Positions 17,492 through 26,906 are shown, numbered from the stretch's first letter. The stretch: 64,000 nt of DNA from Pseudomonas sp. dw_358 (GCF_018449655.1 NZ_JAAVUX010000001.1:124001-188000); one strand, 5' to 3'. Notes: generated by a model from the sequence alone, not told the origin. Program-made: numbers and translations.

Positions 17492-17509
17492 GACAACGAC
17501 GGAACCCGG
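17473..17509 (+). terminator. Long hairpin spanning the bifA stop codon
   Basis: Two 17-base arms (17473-17489 and 17493-17509, starting CCGGGTACC and ending ACCCGG) pair with only two mismatches around a three-base loop. The bifA TAG lies at the top of the stem. There is no T-run after it. It may protect the mRNA 3' end or affect termination between bifA and the convergent small gene. Confidence 0.5.
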
Positions 17510-17516
17510 TCGGGCC

Positions 17517-17723
17517 TCAGGTCCGTCCGGCGTGACCCAGGCTGTACATGAGCATCAGGAATGGCTGGCCTGGCTGGGCCGAAGTCTGCATTTTGGCCAC
17601 ACGAGGCACGCAGGCCCCCGCGCTGACCACTTGCGAGCCGGGCTCACCCCAGGCAGCCGCAGCTGCCGTGGCAACCCCGAGCGCCGCCACCAGAAACACA
17701 CCTCGAGCGACTTCTAACTTCAT
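17517..17723 (-). CDS. Small exported protein, function unknown
   Basis: A 68-residue frame starting MKLEVARGVFLVAALGVATAAAAAWGEP looks like a Sec signal peptide (charged start, hydrophobic core, cleavage near AAAAA/W). The mature part is about 40 residues with one cysteine and a hydrophobic Met/Leu patch near the end (PFLMLMYSLG). Its ATG lies two bases after the stop of the InaA-family gene, so it is probably the last gene of that operon and translated by coupling. No family recognised. A chance frame is possible but the signal peptide argues against it. Confidence 0.6.
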   Translation of the reverse strand: MKLEVARGVFLVAALGVATAAAAAWGEPGSQVVSAGACVPRVAKMQTSAQPGQPFLMLMYSLGHAGRT

Positions 17724-17725
17724 GA

Positions 17726-18439
17726 CTACAACCCCTTGATAGCGCTGCCAAACGCTGCCTCATAAAAGTAGAGGAACTTCTTCCACTCTGCATCGCTGAA
17801 CGACGAGTGGCGGCGCAGTTGCTTGAGGTCGTGGCGAGCAGCGGCCTGGGGCAGGAGCCGTTGACGGCATTTCTCGAGGTCCAGGAGTGCCACTTCCACT
17901 TTAGCGTCCTCGCCCTCTCCAATTACCCGGACAAACACGTGCTTGCTGTACAGGCAGCTGTGCTGCCACCGCCCCTTGTGCATGCGTGCCAGGTTCTGCG
18001 CCAACGCCTCAAGAATGCGCTCATGGAGTTCTTCCCCGTACCGCTCGCGCCCACCGGCGGCGTACCAGTTGTCCAGTTCGTCGAAGCCCTCCAGGGCGGC
18101 GGTGACCAACAGCGCCCGCCACTGATGCTGAGGATCGCGCTGGGCGCCACAGAAGATCAGCTCCGGCACCCGCACATTCAAGGCCTGCAAGCCCTGAATG
18201 GCGTCCCGCTCGCGCAGCACCGTCGGACGGCCGAAGGGGTACAGCCAGCTGCGGTAGATATGCCCGGTCTGGCGCTTGGCATACAGCAGTCCGCCGTTGC
18301 TGGCATGAATCCGCTGTACGCCGCTCTCGCCGCCGCGCCGCTCGTTGGGCTCTTCCACCCACTCACCGCGCTGGGCCCAGAAATAGTCGAAACGCTGATC
18401 CTGAGTAGCGCCGCTTTCAGTTGCACTGTTTGCAGCCAT
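17726..18439 (-). CDS. inaA: InaA-family lipopolysaccharide kinase-like protein
   Basis: A 237-residue protein of the LPS-kinase (Kdo/WaaP-type) superfamily. Features visible are HIYRSWLYPFGRPTVLRERDAIQGLQALNVRVPELIFCG, the kinase N-lobe, and ALAQNLARMHKGRWQHSCLYSKHVFV followed by EVALLDLEKCR, equivalent to the catalytic loop and the metal-binding Asp. InaA family members are thought to phosphorylate LPS core sugars; the substrate here is not known. The ATG at 18439 has AAGGA about nine bases upstream; a TTG three codons earlier does not. It begins five bases after the methyltransferase stop and is likely in one operon with it. Confidence 0.82.
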   Translation of the reverse strand: MAANSATESGATQDQRFDYFWAQRGEWVEEPNERRGGESGVQRIHASNGGLLYAKRQTGHIYRSWLYPFGRPTVLRERDAIQGLQALNVRVPELIFCGAQRDPQHQWRALLVTAALEGFDELDNWYAAGGRERYGEELHERILEALAQNLARMHKGRWQHSCLYSKHVFVRVIGEGEDAKVEVALLDLEKCRQRLLPQAAARHDLKQLRRHSSFSDAEWKKFLYFYEAAFGSAIKGL

Positions 18440-18444
18440 GACAA

Positions 18445-19113
18445 TCAATCCTTACGTAATAAGTACACGCGCCACATGGCGTAGTGGGGCACAAAGTCCA
18501 AGTGTCGCTCGACCCTGAACCCTGCCTCGGCAAACTCGCGCGCCACCCTCTGCCTGGGTAACACAAAGCGATTCTGGTAGCCCTCCTGCTGGCGGCTGGC
18601 CTCGGCGCGTTGGCGCTTCCACGCCTTGAAGTTGCCATCGACCCACAACGACAGGATGACACTGTCGCGGGTGACACGATGAAACTCCTTGAACAGGGCC
18701 GCGCGGTGCGCCGCTTCGCCGATGTGATGCAGCAGGCGCATGCTGAAGATGCAGTCCACTGACGCCTCGGGGAGGTCGATCGCGAAGGCGGAGGTCTGCA
18801 AGGGTCTGACCCGCTTGACCACTTCAGGCGGCAGCATCGTGCAGGCCGTCTGCACCATGGCAGCGGAATTGTCCGCACCGATGATCACGCGCCCGGGCTT
18901 TTCGGCCAACATCGGCCAGAAACGGCCTGCCCCACAGGGCAGATCCAATACCAGGCCGGGGTCGCCCGCCATGGCCAATACCTTGCGGGCCAGTTGCACA
19001 TCCCGCCAATGCGACATCCGACGGGCAACACCATTCTGGTGTTTTAAAAAGTATTTCCGGGCGTGGGCTTCATCGTATTTGTCGGAAAACTCGAGCTTGA
19101 CCTCTTCGCTCAT
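18445..19113 (-). CDS. SAM-dependent methyltransferase, ColRS-linked envelope operon
   Basis: A 222-residue class I methyltransferase. Motif I is VLDLPCGAGRFWPML, followed by VIIGADNSAAMV (motif post-I) and SVDCIFSMRLLHHIG (motif II region). The C-terminal YQNRFVLPRQRVAREFAEAGFRVERHLDFVPHY is the usual substrate side. Start MSEEVKLEF is preceded by AGGAGATAG. It is the first gene of an operon with inaA and a small exported protein, just beyond colS. From memory, in P. putida the equivalent genes belong to the ColR regulon, and an LPS-related role has been proposed for such methyltransferases. The substrate is not evident from sequence. Confidence 0.85.
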   Translation of the reverse strand: MSEEVKLEFSDKYDEAHARKYFLKHQNGVARRMSHWRDVQLARKVLAMAGDPGLVLDLPCGAGRFWPMLAEKPGRVIIGADNSAAMVQTACTMLPPEVVKRVRPLQTSAFAIDLPEASVDCIFSMRLLHHIGEAAHRAALFKEFHRVTRDSVILSLWVDGNFKAWKRQRAEASRQQEGYQNRFVLPRQRVAREFAEAGFRVERHLDFVPHYAMWRVYLLRKD

Positions 19114-19179
19114 GGGGCTATCTCCTGAGTGCATCCCCCGAGACTAGCCACGCGTTTGTGGTCGAGCAGTCAGACAAAT

Positions 19180-19194
19180 GTGAAAAATTCATTA
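19180..19194 (-). promoter_or_regulatory. Candidate ColR box before the methyltransferase operon
   Basis: On the minus strand, TTTTCAC (complement of 19180-19186) lies about 67 bases before the methyltransferase ATG. TTTTCAC is the conserved core of the ColR box as I recall it from P. putida. The flanking half matches only in part. The same core occurs upstream of the PAP2 gene on the other side of colRS. Confidence 0.4.
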
Positions 19195-19262
19195 TTAACA
19201 AATTCATACATTTCAAGATATTTCAATTAACAAAAAAAATAGTCATGAATGGTTTTTCTGGC

Positions 19263-20543
19263 TCAGTTGGCACCCGCTGCCAGTTCCACGCGGAAACAGC
19301 AGCCTTGCGGCTCGCGCTCGCTGAGCTCGACCTGCCAGCCTTGGTCCTCACAGATGCGTTGCACCAGGGACAGCCCGAGGCCCAGGCCTTCGCCGCGTTT
19401 TTCCCCACCGCGCACAAAAGGCTGAAACATGGCTTCGCGCTTCTCCTCAGGAATGCCCACACCGCTGTCTTCCACGGTAAAGACATGGCCCGAGAGTTTC
19501 AGCCGGATAAAGCCCTGGTCGGTGTAGTGCATGGCGTTGCGTAGCAGGTTACCCATGACGGTCAGCAAGAAGGTCGCGTTGTAGCGCCGGTCCGTTGCGC
19601 CTTCGGCGAAGTATTCCAGTTGCAACCCCTTGGCCTCGATCGGCGTGCGCCAGAGCTGAAGCAGGTCCTCGGCCACTTGCTCGAGAGTGATCTGCGCGGT
19701 CAGATCGGAGTCATCGCGCTGGGCCCGCGCCAGCATGAGGAACGTCTGCACCAGCTCGCGCATTTCTTCGCAAGCCCGGGCAATGCGTTGCACCTGGTTG
19801 CGAGCGCGAGGTTCCAGGGCAGGATTCTCCAGCAACAGCTCGCAGGAACTCGCCAGCACCATCAGCGGTGTGCGCAGCTCATGGCTGACGTCGCTGGTGA
19901 ACATGCGCTCGCGGCTCAGGGCCTCGCGCAGCCGCCCCAGGGTGGCGTCGAAGGCCACGGCCAACTCACCGACCTCATCGGCGGCGTAGTCCGGGGCCAG
20001 CGGCGGCGCGAGGCCCAGCAACTGGTCACGGTGCCGGACCTGACGGGCCAGGCGCACCACCGGCGCCATGACGCGACGCGCCAGTACCCAGCCGAGGACC
20101 AAGGCCAGCGCCAGGCTGAGAACGAAGCCCACCACCACCACGGCGAACAGCACGCGTTCGCGCTCCTCAAAATCGCTCTGGTCCTGCAGCAGCACGTAGC
20201 GCCGACCGTCGACGACCTCGACCATGGCGTGATAGGACAGGTCGCCGCGAAACACTTCATGAAAGCCCGGCGTCAAATGATGCAGATCCTTGGGCAGTTC
20301 ATAGTCGCCCGGCCCGCCGGAGAAATAGAATAATTGGTCAGGCTCGGGGCGGTGCGACCAGTCGCCGACGCTGTCCATCTGCAACAGACGCTGTAGATCA
20401 CCCCCCAGGCCTGCGGAGATAAGCTTCTCTTCCACCAAATGTACGGTGGCGACAATGCCCACGGCAAAAGCTCCGGCCACCAGCGCGCTCATCAGGGCAA
20501 ACGCGATGATGATGCGTTGTGAAAGGCTTTGCTTAAACTCCAT
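19263..20543 (-). CDS. colS: Sensor histidine kinase ColS
   Basis: Membrane sensor of the ColRS two-component system, which responds to excess zinc, iron and manganese and maintains envelope integrity. The 426-residue protein has membrane segments near 11-33 and 131-154, with a periplasmic domain between them. It carries H35, E38, H95, E96, H105 and the ExxE pair E126/E129 at the very positions reported for metal sensing in P. putida ColS. HAMP follows, then the phospho-accepting H221 (SHELRTPL) and an ATPase domain (NLLRNAMHY, DSGVGIP, GLGLGLSLV). It starts 11 bases inside the colR 3' end, so it is coupled to it. Confidence 0.95.
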   Translation of the reverse strand: MEFKQSLSQRIIIAFALMSALVAGAFAVGIVATVHLVEEKLISAGLGGDLQRLLQMDSVGDWSHRPEPDQLFYFSGGPGDYELPKDLHHLTPGFHEVFRGDLSYHAMVEVVDGRRYVLLQDQSDFEERERVLFAVVVVGFVLSLALALVLGWVLARRVMAPVVRLARQVRHRDQLLGLAPPLAPDYAADEVGELAVAFDATLGRLREALSRERMFTSDVSHELRTPLMVLASSCELLLENPALEPRARNQVQRIARACEEMRELVQTFLMLARAQRDDSDLTAQITLEQVAEDLLQLWRTPIEAKGLQLEYFAEGATDRRYNATFLLTVMGNLLRNAMHYTDQGFIRLKLSGHVFTVEDSGVGIPEEKREAMFQPFVRGGEKRGEGLGLGLSLVQRICEDQGWQVELSEREPQGCCFRVELAAGAN

Positions 20544-21216
20544 CACGACCCTCGGCCAACCGATAGCCGACGCCGTGCACCGTGTGCAGCAGTGGCTTGT
20601 CGAATGGCTTGTCGATGACCTGACGCAATTGGTGAACGTGGCTGCGCAAGCTGTCGCTGTCCGGGCAATCATCGCCCCACAGGGCTTCCTCAAGTACTTC
20701 GCGGCGCAGGACATGAGGACTTTTCTGCATCAATACCGCCAGCAGCTTGAGGCCCACCGGGTTGAGCTTGAGCAGTTTGCCCTCGCGCGTCACCTCAAGG
20801 GTGTCGAGATCGTAGATCAGCTCACCCACCTGCAGGTTGCGCCGGCCACCGCCTTGGGCGCGACGTAGCACAGCCTCGATGCGGGCGGCCAGTTCCGACA
20901 GGGCAAAGGGCTTGAGCAAGTAGTCGTCGGCACCCGAGCGGAAGCCCTGGAGGCGGTCATCCAACTGGTCGCGGGCGGTCAGCATGATCACCGGCGTGTC
21001 GCGCCGAGCATCTTCGCGCAGGCGTTTGCACAGGGTATAGCCGTCGATGCCGGGGAGCATGATATCGAGGACGATCAGGTCGTAATGCTCGGTGGCCGCC
21101 AAGTGCAGGCCAGACAGTCCGTCCTGGGCGCAATCGACGGTATACCCCTTCAAACCCAGATAGTCAGCCAGATTGGCTAGGATGTCCCGGTTGTCTTCGA
21201 CCAACAAAATTCGCAT
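20533..21216 (-). CDS. colR: Response regulator ColR (OmpR/PhoB family)
   Basis: DNA-binding partner of ColS. At 227 residues it has a receiver domain with the acidic pocket E7/D8, the phospho-accepting D51 (LIVLDIMLPG), T79-type switch (VIMLTARDQ) and a C-terminal winged helix (LTREGKLLKLNPVGLKLLAVLMQKSPHVLRREVLEEALWG). It is divergent from a PAP2-phosphatase gene that is a ColR target in P. putida as far as I recall. ATG chosen at 21216, opening MRILLVEDNRDI. Reading the complement, the sequence before the ATG (CGAGAACACTG) holds only a weak GAGAA ribosome site. Confidence 0.95.
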   Translation of the reverse strand: MRILLVEDNRDILANLADYLGLKGYTVDCAQDGLSGLHLAATEHYDLIVLDIMLPGIDGYTLCKRLREDARRDTPVIMLTARDQLDDRLQGFRSGADDYLLKPFALSELAARIEAVLRRAQGGGRRNLQVGELIYDLDTLEVTREGKLLKLNPVGLKLLAVLMQKSPHVLRREVLEEALWGDDCPDSDSLRSHVHQLRQVIDKPFDKPLLHTVHGVGYRLAEGRDGV

Positions 21217-21313
21217 CAGTGTTCTCGCTCCATTCGCCGCAGATTCCCGTTTGGCTGGCGCAGCTTAAAGGTTGCGCAGGCAACCGGCCAGCGCCCATCG
21301 ACGTTTGACACCA

Positions 21314-21329
21314 TTGACGTTTTTTTCAC
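21314..21329 (+). promoter_or_regulatory. Candidate ColR box before the PAP2 phosphatase gene
   Basis: TTGACGTT-T-TTTTCAC at 21314-21329 fits the remembered ColR consensus (YYNASNNYTTTTCAC) except for one extra T. It lies about 115 bases before the ATG I chose for the phosphatase gene, in the colR/PAP2 divergent region. Confidence 0.5.
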
Positions 21330-21443
21330 CTCTCATTGACACACATCCAACGTTAAAACGCGCAAACTTGAAGGTTAGCGTGTCATTCAATCCTGATCGC
21401 CTTCATGACGATGGGAACCGTTCCGTTTTACCGTGGACCGACC

Positions 21444-22181
21444 ATGCCCTCAACCGCCCTGCAACCCACGTCACCGCGCATTAATTTCAAGCTGTATCTC
21501 GGCTTGCCAATAATGGTGGCCATCTCGCTCCTGCTGTTGGAGCTCACTGATATCGACATGGTACTGGAGCGCCTGTTCTACGACCCCATCGACCACACCT
21601 TTGCCGGCAAGCACAGCTATTGGCTGGAAACGGTGCTGCACGACCGCGCCAAGCAGTTTGTGATCGCCATCGGCGTGTTCGCCGCCGTTGGGTACTTCGC
21701 CAGCTACATGGTCAAGCGTTTGCTGACCTACCGCCGCGAATTCGCCTTCGTCGTAGTGGCCATGACCCTGTCCACCAGCTACACCGCTCCCATCAAGACA
21801 CTCACCGGCGTGCAATGCCCTTGGGATTTGACCGAGTTTGGCGGCCAGCAGGTCTACACCAAGTTGCTGCAGCACCGCCCACCGACCGATGATCCTGGTC
21901 GTTGCTGGCCCGGCGGCCATGCGGCCACCGGTTTTACCTTGTTCACCCTGTTTTTTGCCTTCCGCAATCGCAGCCGGCGCTGGGCACGCCGCAGCCTGGT
22001 CTTCGCCTTCGCGCTGGGCACCGTGTTCTCCATCGGCCGAATGATTCAGGGCGCGCATTTTCTATCCCATAACATCTGGGCCGCGACCTTCTGCTGGCTG
22101 ATCTGCCTGGGGACCTACTACGTCATGCTGTACCGGCCCAAGGCTGTAGAGATCACCGAGCCACAACCCGCCATCGCCTGA
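21444..22181 (+). CDS. PAP2-family membrane phosphatase
   Basis: A 245-residue lipid phosphatase of the PAP2 superfamily, probably acting on lipid phosphates at the periplasmic face. Several hydrophobic segments are visible. The phosphatase blocks are HRPPTDD (motif 1 region), CWPGGHAATGFTLF (motif 2 with the catalytic His) and RMIQGAHFLSHNIWA (motif 3). The cysteine-containing 'CWPGGHA' and short motif 3 resemble LpxE/lipid A phosphatase-like members rather than PgpB, but substrate is not certain. Two upstream in-frame ATGs at 21405 and 21411 have no clear ribosome site either; the ATG at 21444 gives MPSTALQ and the most usual length. Possible member of the ColR regulon. Confidence 0.85.
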   Translation: MPSTALQPTSPRINFKLYLGLPIMVAISLLLLELTDIDMVLERLFYDPIDHTFAGKHSYWLETVLHDRAKQFVIAIGVFAAVGYFASYMVKRLLTYRREFAFVVVAMTLSTSYTAPIKTLTGVQCPWDLTEFGGQQVYTKLLQHRPPTDDPGRCWPGGHAATGFTLFTLFFAFRNRSRRWARRSLVFAFALGTVFSIGRMIQGAHFLSHNIWAATFCWLICLGTYYVMLYRPKAVEITEPQPAIA

Positions 22182-22228
22182 CAGCGGTTGTGGGAGCAGC
22201 CCTGTTGCCTCAGGCCCCACTTGAGATA

Positions 22229-22269
22229 CCCATAAAAAAACCCCGCACAAGGCGGGGTTTTTTTATGGG
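22229..22269. terminator. Bidirectional terminator between PAP2 gene and groEL
   Basis: A perfect 18-bp inverted repeat, CCCATAAAAAAACCCCGC and its complement, surrounds the five-base loop ACAAG. Either direction ends in seven T after a GC-rich core, so it can stop both converging transcripts. Confidence 0.95.
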
Positions 22270-22293
22270 TGATACTCAGGGGGTAAAGCCGGC

Positions 22294-23943
<1,650 letters not shown>

Positions 23944-23985
23944 TTATTCCTTGAATACGGGGTCGTAACGGGAGTACGTAGCCAA

Positions 23986-24279
23986 TCAGCCTTCGACGAC
24001 AGCGAGGATTTCTTTCTCGCTCATCACCAGCAGGTCTTCGCCGTCTACCTTCACAGTGTTGCTGCCGGAGTAGGGGCCAAACACGACCTTGTCACCCACT
24101 TTCACGGCCAGCGCACGAACTTCGCCGTTGTCCAGAATGGTGCCGGTACCCACAGCGACGATTTCGCCACGGTTGGGTTTTTCAGCGGCCGAACCTGGCA
24201 GAACGATACCGCCAGCGGTTTTGGACTCTTCTTCGCTGCGACGAATTACGACGCGGTCATGCAGAGGACGAAGCTTCAT
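23986..24279 (-). CDS. groES: Co-chaperonin GroES
   Basis: The 97-residue lid of the GroEL chamber. It begins [14 protein letters not shown] and contains the mobile loop [29 protein letters not shown] (about 16-44). An AGGAG ribosome site lies before the ATG. A sigma32-like promoter is visible about 177 bases upstream. First gene of groESL. Confidence 0.99.
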   Translation of the reverse strand: MKLRPLHDRVVIRRSEEESKTAGGIVLPGSAAEKPNRGEIVAVGTGTILDNGEVRALAVKVGDKVVFGPYSGSNTVKVDGEDLLVMSEKEILAVVEG

Positions 24280-24455
24280 TGTCGATCTCTCCTAATTATG
24301 GTTTTCATCGGCCGGTATGAACCCGGCGGTTGTTACGTCCGGCGGTGCCGGTCACACCTGCCGTGCGCTGCTCGATGACGCCGGAGCAGGCCAGGCGAGG
24401 TGCGGAATCATGTCTGGCCCGTGTGAACAGGAACCAGAAACCTTGCGGTGACCCA

Positions 24456-24484
24456 TACATGAGGTCGCCAAGGCCGATTACAAG
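24456..24484 (-). promoter_or_regulatory. Sigma32 (heat-shock) promoter of groESL
   Basis: On the minus strand, CTTGTA (complement of 24479-24484), 14 bases, then CCTCATGTA (complement of 24456-24464) match the RpoH consensus CTTGAA / CCCCATNTA with one difference in each element and acceptable spacing. It sits between the fxsA stop and the groES start, leaving a leader of about 170 bases. Confidence 0.65.
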
Positions 24485-24524
24485 GCCGCAGGCATTTTTT
24501 TTTCGGGAGAGCGCTGGCGAAAAC

Positions 24525-25007
24525 TCACGAATCACGCCGCTCGAAATCGCCTTCGATGATGTCGGGTCGACGACCTGAGCTCGGCGGTTCGATGTGCACA
24601 TTCGGGCCGCCGCGGGGCTTGAGGTCTTCGGAGAAGGCACGCTGACGCACGGCCTGGGCCTCGACGCGACGACGCAGGACGCTGGCGATCAGGCGGCGAC
24701 TGGGTGGCAGCATCAGCAGAACACCCAGCACATCGCTTACAAAACCGGGCAGCAACAACAGCCCACCCCCCACGGCCAGCATCAAGCCCTGGAACATCTG
24801 TTCGGCCGGCAGCTCGCCGCGCTGCATGCTTTCCCGGGTGCGCAACGCGGTGGCCAGACCGACCACGCGCACGACCATCAAGCCCAGCACGGAGCCGGCG
24901 ATGATCAACAACAGGGCAGGGAAAAAGCCGATGGCAGTGCTGACCTGGAAGAACACATACAGCTCCAGCACCGGAAAGAGCAATAACAGCAACAGAAAAG
25001 CGCGCAT
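24525..25007 (-). CDS. fxsA: FxsA-family membrane protein
   Basis: A 160-residue inner-membrane protein beginning MRAFLLLLLLFPVLELYVFFQVSTAIGFFPALLLIIAGSVLGLMVVR, the FxsA signature, with two further hydrophobic stretches around LMLAVGGGLLLLPGFVSDVLGVLLMLPPSRR. The cytoplasmic tail is charged. In E. coli, FxsA overproduction relieves exclusion of phage T7 by F; its normal role is unknown. It lies upstream of groES on the same strand with a 245-base gap containing the heat-shock promoter. This neighbourhood is conserved in pseudomonads. Confidence 0.9.
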   Translation of the reverse strand: MRAFLLLLLLFPVLELYVFFQVSTAIGFFPALLLIIAGSVLGLMVVRVVGLATALRTRESMQRGELPAEQMFQGLMLAVGGGLLLLPGFVSDVLGVLLMLPPSRRLIASVLRRRVEAQAVRQRAFSEDLKPRGGPNVHIEPPSSGRRPDIIEGDFERRDS

Positions 25008-25071
25008 CGTGGTTTCCTCGACGGAAGACAGTTCTTCCTGAAATAGCTAAATGCGTCCGCCGAGGGCGATT

Positions 25072-25800
25072 TCAACCTGCCTGCACCTCAAGACCGGGCC
25101 AGGCAGCGGCGTGAGCCAGAGAAACCAAGGCCTCGCGCACTTGTATCGGAGTGTTGCAAGGCTCGGCAAACGGCAGCCAGTATAGACCTTGGCCAATGCG
25201 CAGATGCAGCCCTTCGCTGTCGACACCCGCCATCCGCGCAGGCGGCGTCGTCGGCAGCCCGGCCAACTCCACGTAGTGAGCAATGGCCTTGGCGTGATCG
25301 GCGTTCATGTGCTCGACCATCCCTGCCTCCGTCGTTTCGGCGAAAGGGTTGGCCTGCGTCAGGTCGTCCAGCCAGTGAATCGCCCCGAAACCGCCAATAT
25401 AACGGTGACGCACAGGCTTGAGCACCCAGAAGTCGAAATCATGGGCACTGTGGTAATTGCGCGAGTCGGGAAAATAGCGGTAATAGCGCTCGGCAGCCGA
25501 GGCCACGGCGTCGCCTTCAAGCTTGTGTGCCTCGGCCAGCACTGTCAACCGTCCTACTGCCTGGATGTCTTCGGCGCCCCGCTCGCTCACCAGCAACGAG
25601 CATTTGGGATCGAGCTTGAGGTTATGAGTGTGCTGGGCGATCCGGCTGATCAGGATCAGCGGCTGGCCGGCGGCGTCCAGGCAGTACGGCACCACGGAAC
25701 CGAACGGGAACCCCGGCATGGCCTTGGAATGGGTGGACAAGACCCCGCGGTAGTCCTTGAGCAACAAGTGGCGGGCTTGGGTGGCGGTATCAATGCTCAC
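25072..25800 (-). CDS. HugZ-like heme-utilisation/pyridoxamine oxidase-fold protein
   Basis: A 242-residue protein of the split-barrel flavin/PNP-oxidase fold with a C-terminal DUF2470-type domain. YRGVLSTHSKAMPGFPFGSVVPYCLDAAGQPLILISRIAQHTHNLKLDPKCSLLV is the N-terminal barrel; MVEHMNADHAKAIAHYVELAG is the C-terminal domain. HugZ homologues bind or degrade heme, but whether this one does is not known. I chose a GTG start because GAGGAG lies just upstream and its product opens SIDTATQARHLLLKDYRG as in relatives; an ATG 17 codons upstream lacks such a site. It is separated from the DUF481 gene by a tandem repeat. Confidence 0.82.
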   Translation of the reverse strand: MSIDTATQARHLLLKDYRGVLSTHSKAMPGFPFGSVVPYCLDAAGQPLILISRIAQHTHNLKLDPKCSLLVSERGAEDIQAVGRLTVLAEAHKLEGDAVASAAERYYRYFPDSRNYHSAHDFDFWVLKPVRHRYIGGFGAIHWLDDLTQANPFAETTEAGMVEHMNADHAKAIAHYVELAGLPTTPPARMAGVDSEGLHLRIGQGLYWLPFAEPCNTPIQVREALVSLAHAAAWPGLEVQAG

Positions 25801-25843
25801 ACGTGGCTCCTCATCTTCATAAAGGAAAGGCAGAGCCACAACG

Positions 25844-25913
25844 GTAAACATTACTGCTTGCGGATGCTACCAGGTCAGGTAACCATTATTGCTTGCGGAT
25901 GTTACCAGGTCAG
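25844..25913. repeat. Two 35-bp tandem copies overlapping the DUF481 stop codon
   Basis: Units at 25844-25878 and 25879-25913 are 35 bases each and differ at three positions (shared core GCTTGCGGATG, ACCAGGTCAG). Unit 2 contains the last codons and TAA of the DUF481 gene (25902-25904, minus strand). Unit 1 repeats the same end, with a TAG in place of the TAA. This is a recent-looking duplication of a gene tail into the intergenic space upstream of the HugZ-like gene. Confidence 0.85.
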
Positions 25914-26906
25914 GCCCAGACCGGCGGTATAGCGGGTGGTGTTGAGGTCGCCGCTGCTGCTGCCGGTGACTTGGTCCTTCTCCATCTTCAGGTTGAGCGA
26001 GGCCCAGGAAGTGACTTTGTAACGCAATCCTACATCGCTGCTCAAACTGTAGTTGGCGGCGCCGGACAAGGGCTTGCCCAGCTCGCCCTCGGTGAAGAAC
26101 TCCAAGGTCTTGCCCATCAGGAAGCGGTTGTAGTTCCAGCGTACCGAGGCCGACATGAAATTATCCAGGCTGCCATCGCGGTACTCGTAATCAGTGCGGT
26201 TGAGCAGGCCGATCAGCGAGAAAGCGCCTAGCTCGTCGTCCCAGAACTGGTAGCCCGGACCGGTACCCACCGTGCGCTGGCGGGCCAGGTCTTCGATGGT
26301 GTCGCGGTTGTAGTTGCCGCGACCGTCCCAGAACCACTTATCAGTGATGAAGCGGTCAGCCTGGTAGTCCAGGGTGTAGTTGTTGGTGGTGGTAACCTGC
26401 TCCTGGGTCTCGCGGTTGTATTCGCCCGTCGCCGTGTGGCGCCAGCGGCCGCTGCGCGCGGTGGTCTTGAAGGCCAGGTTGTAGTCATCGGTATCGGTGT
26501 CGGCGCGCTGGAAATCCACGGCGGCGTCGATGTTGCCGGTCCAGACCAGATCGGTGATCACCGGCTTGGGCTTGATCAGCTGTTGCAGGCTGGCAATGTC
26601 GACCGTCTTGGCCTCGCCGTTTTCCAAGGTGACCTTGCCATCATCGGCGGCCTTGATGGTCTTGGCTTTCTGCTCGTCGTACTTGCCTTGCTTGACCAGC
26701 AGCTCATGGGAGCTCTCGAACGTTTTGACCTGCTTCATGTCGATGGGGATCGCGCCACCGTACTTGGTGGTCAGCATCAGCTTGCCGCCGTCGAAGACCG
26801 TGATATCACCGGTCAGACGGTCACCATTTTTCAGCCACACAGTGTCGGCCAGGGCGACGGTCGATGTGCTGGCGACAGCAAGGCATAGCAGGGTTCTGGA
26901 CATCAT
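25902..26906 (-). CDS. DUF481-family outer-membrane protein
   Basis: A 334-residue exported protein. The signal peptide is MMSRTLLCLAVASTSTVALA with cleavage before DTVWLKNGD. The first ~95 mature residues contain WLKNGDRLTGDITVFDGGKLMLTTKYGGAIPIDMKQVKTF, a small beta repeat domain, and the rest is an alternating aromatic beta-barrel domain (DUF481) ending in GLGLTW, a terminal Trp typical of outer-membrane barrels. Function not established. The start codon is ambiguous between two adjacent ATGs at 26904-26906 and 26901-26903. It is divergent from the alkyltransferase-like gene. Confidence 0.82.
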   Translation of the reverse strand: MMSRTLLCLAVASTSTVALADTVWLKNGDRLTGDITVFDGGKLMLTTKYGGAIPIDMKQVKTFESSHELLVKQGKYDEQKAKTIKAADDGKVTLENGEAKTVDIASLQQLIKPKPVITDLVWTGNIDAAVDFQRADTDTDDYNLAFKTTARSGRWRHTATGEYNRETQEQVTTTNNYTLDYQADRFITDKWFWDGRGNYNRDTIEDLARQRTVGTGPGYQFWDDELGAFSLIGLLNRTDYEYRDGSLDNFMSASVRWNYNRFLMGKTLEFFTEGELGKPLSGAANYSLSSDVGLRYKVTSWASLNLKMEKDQVTGSSSGDLNTTRYTAGLGLTW

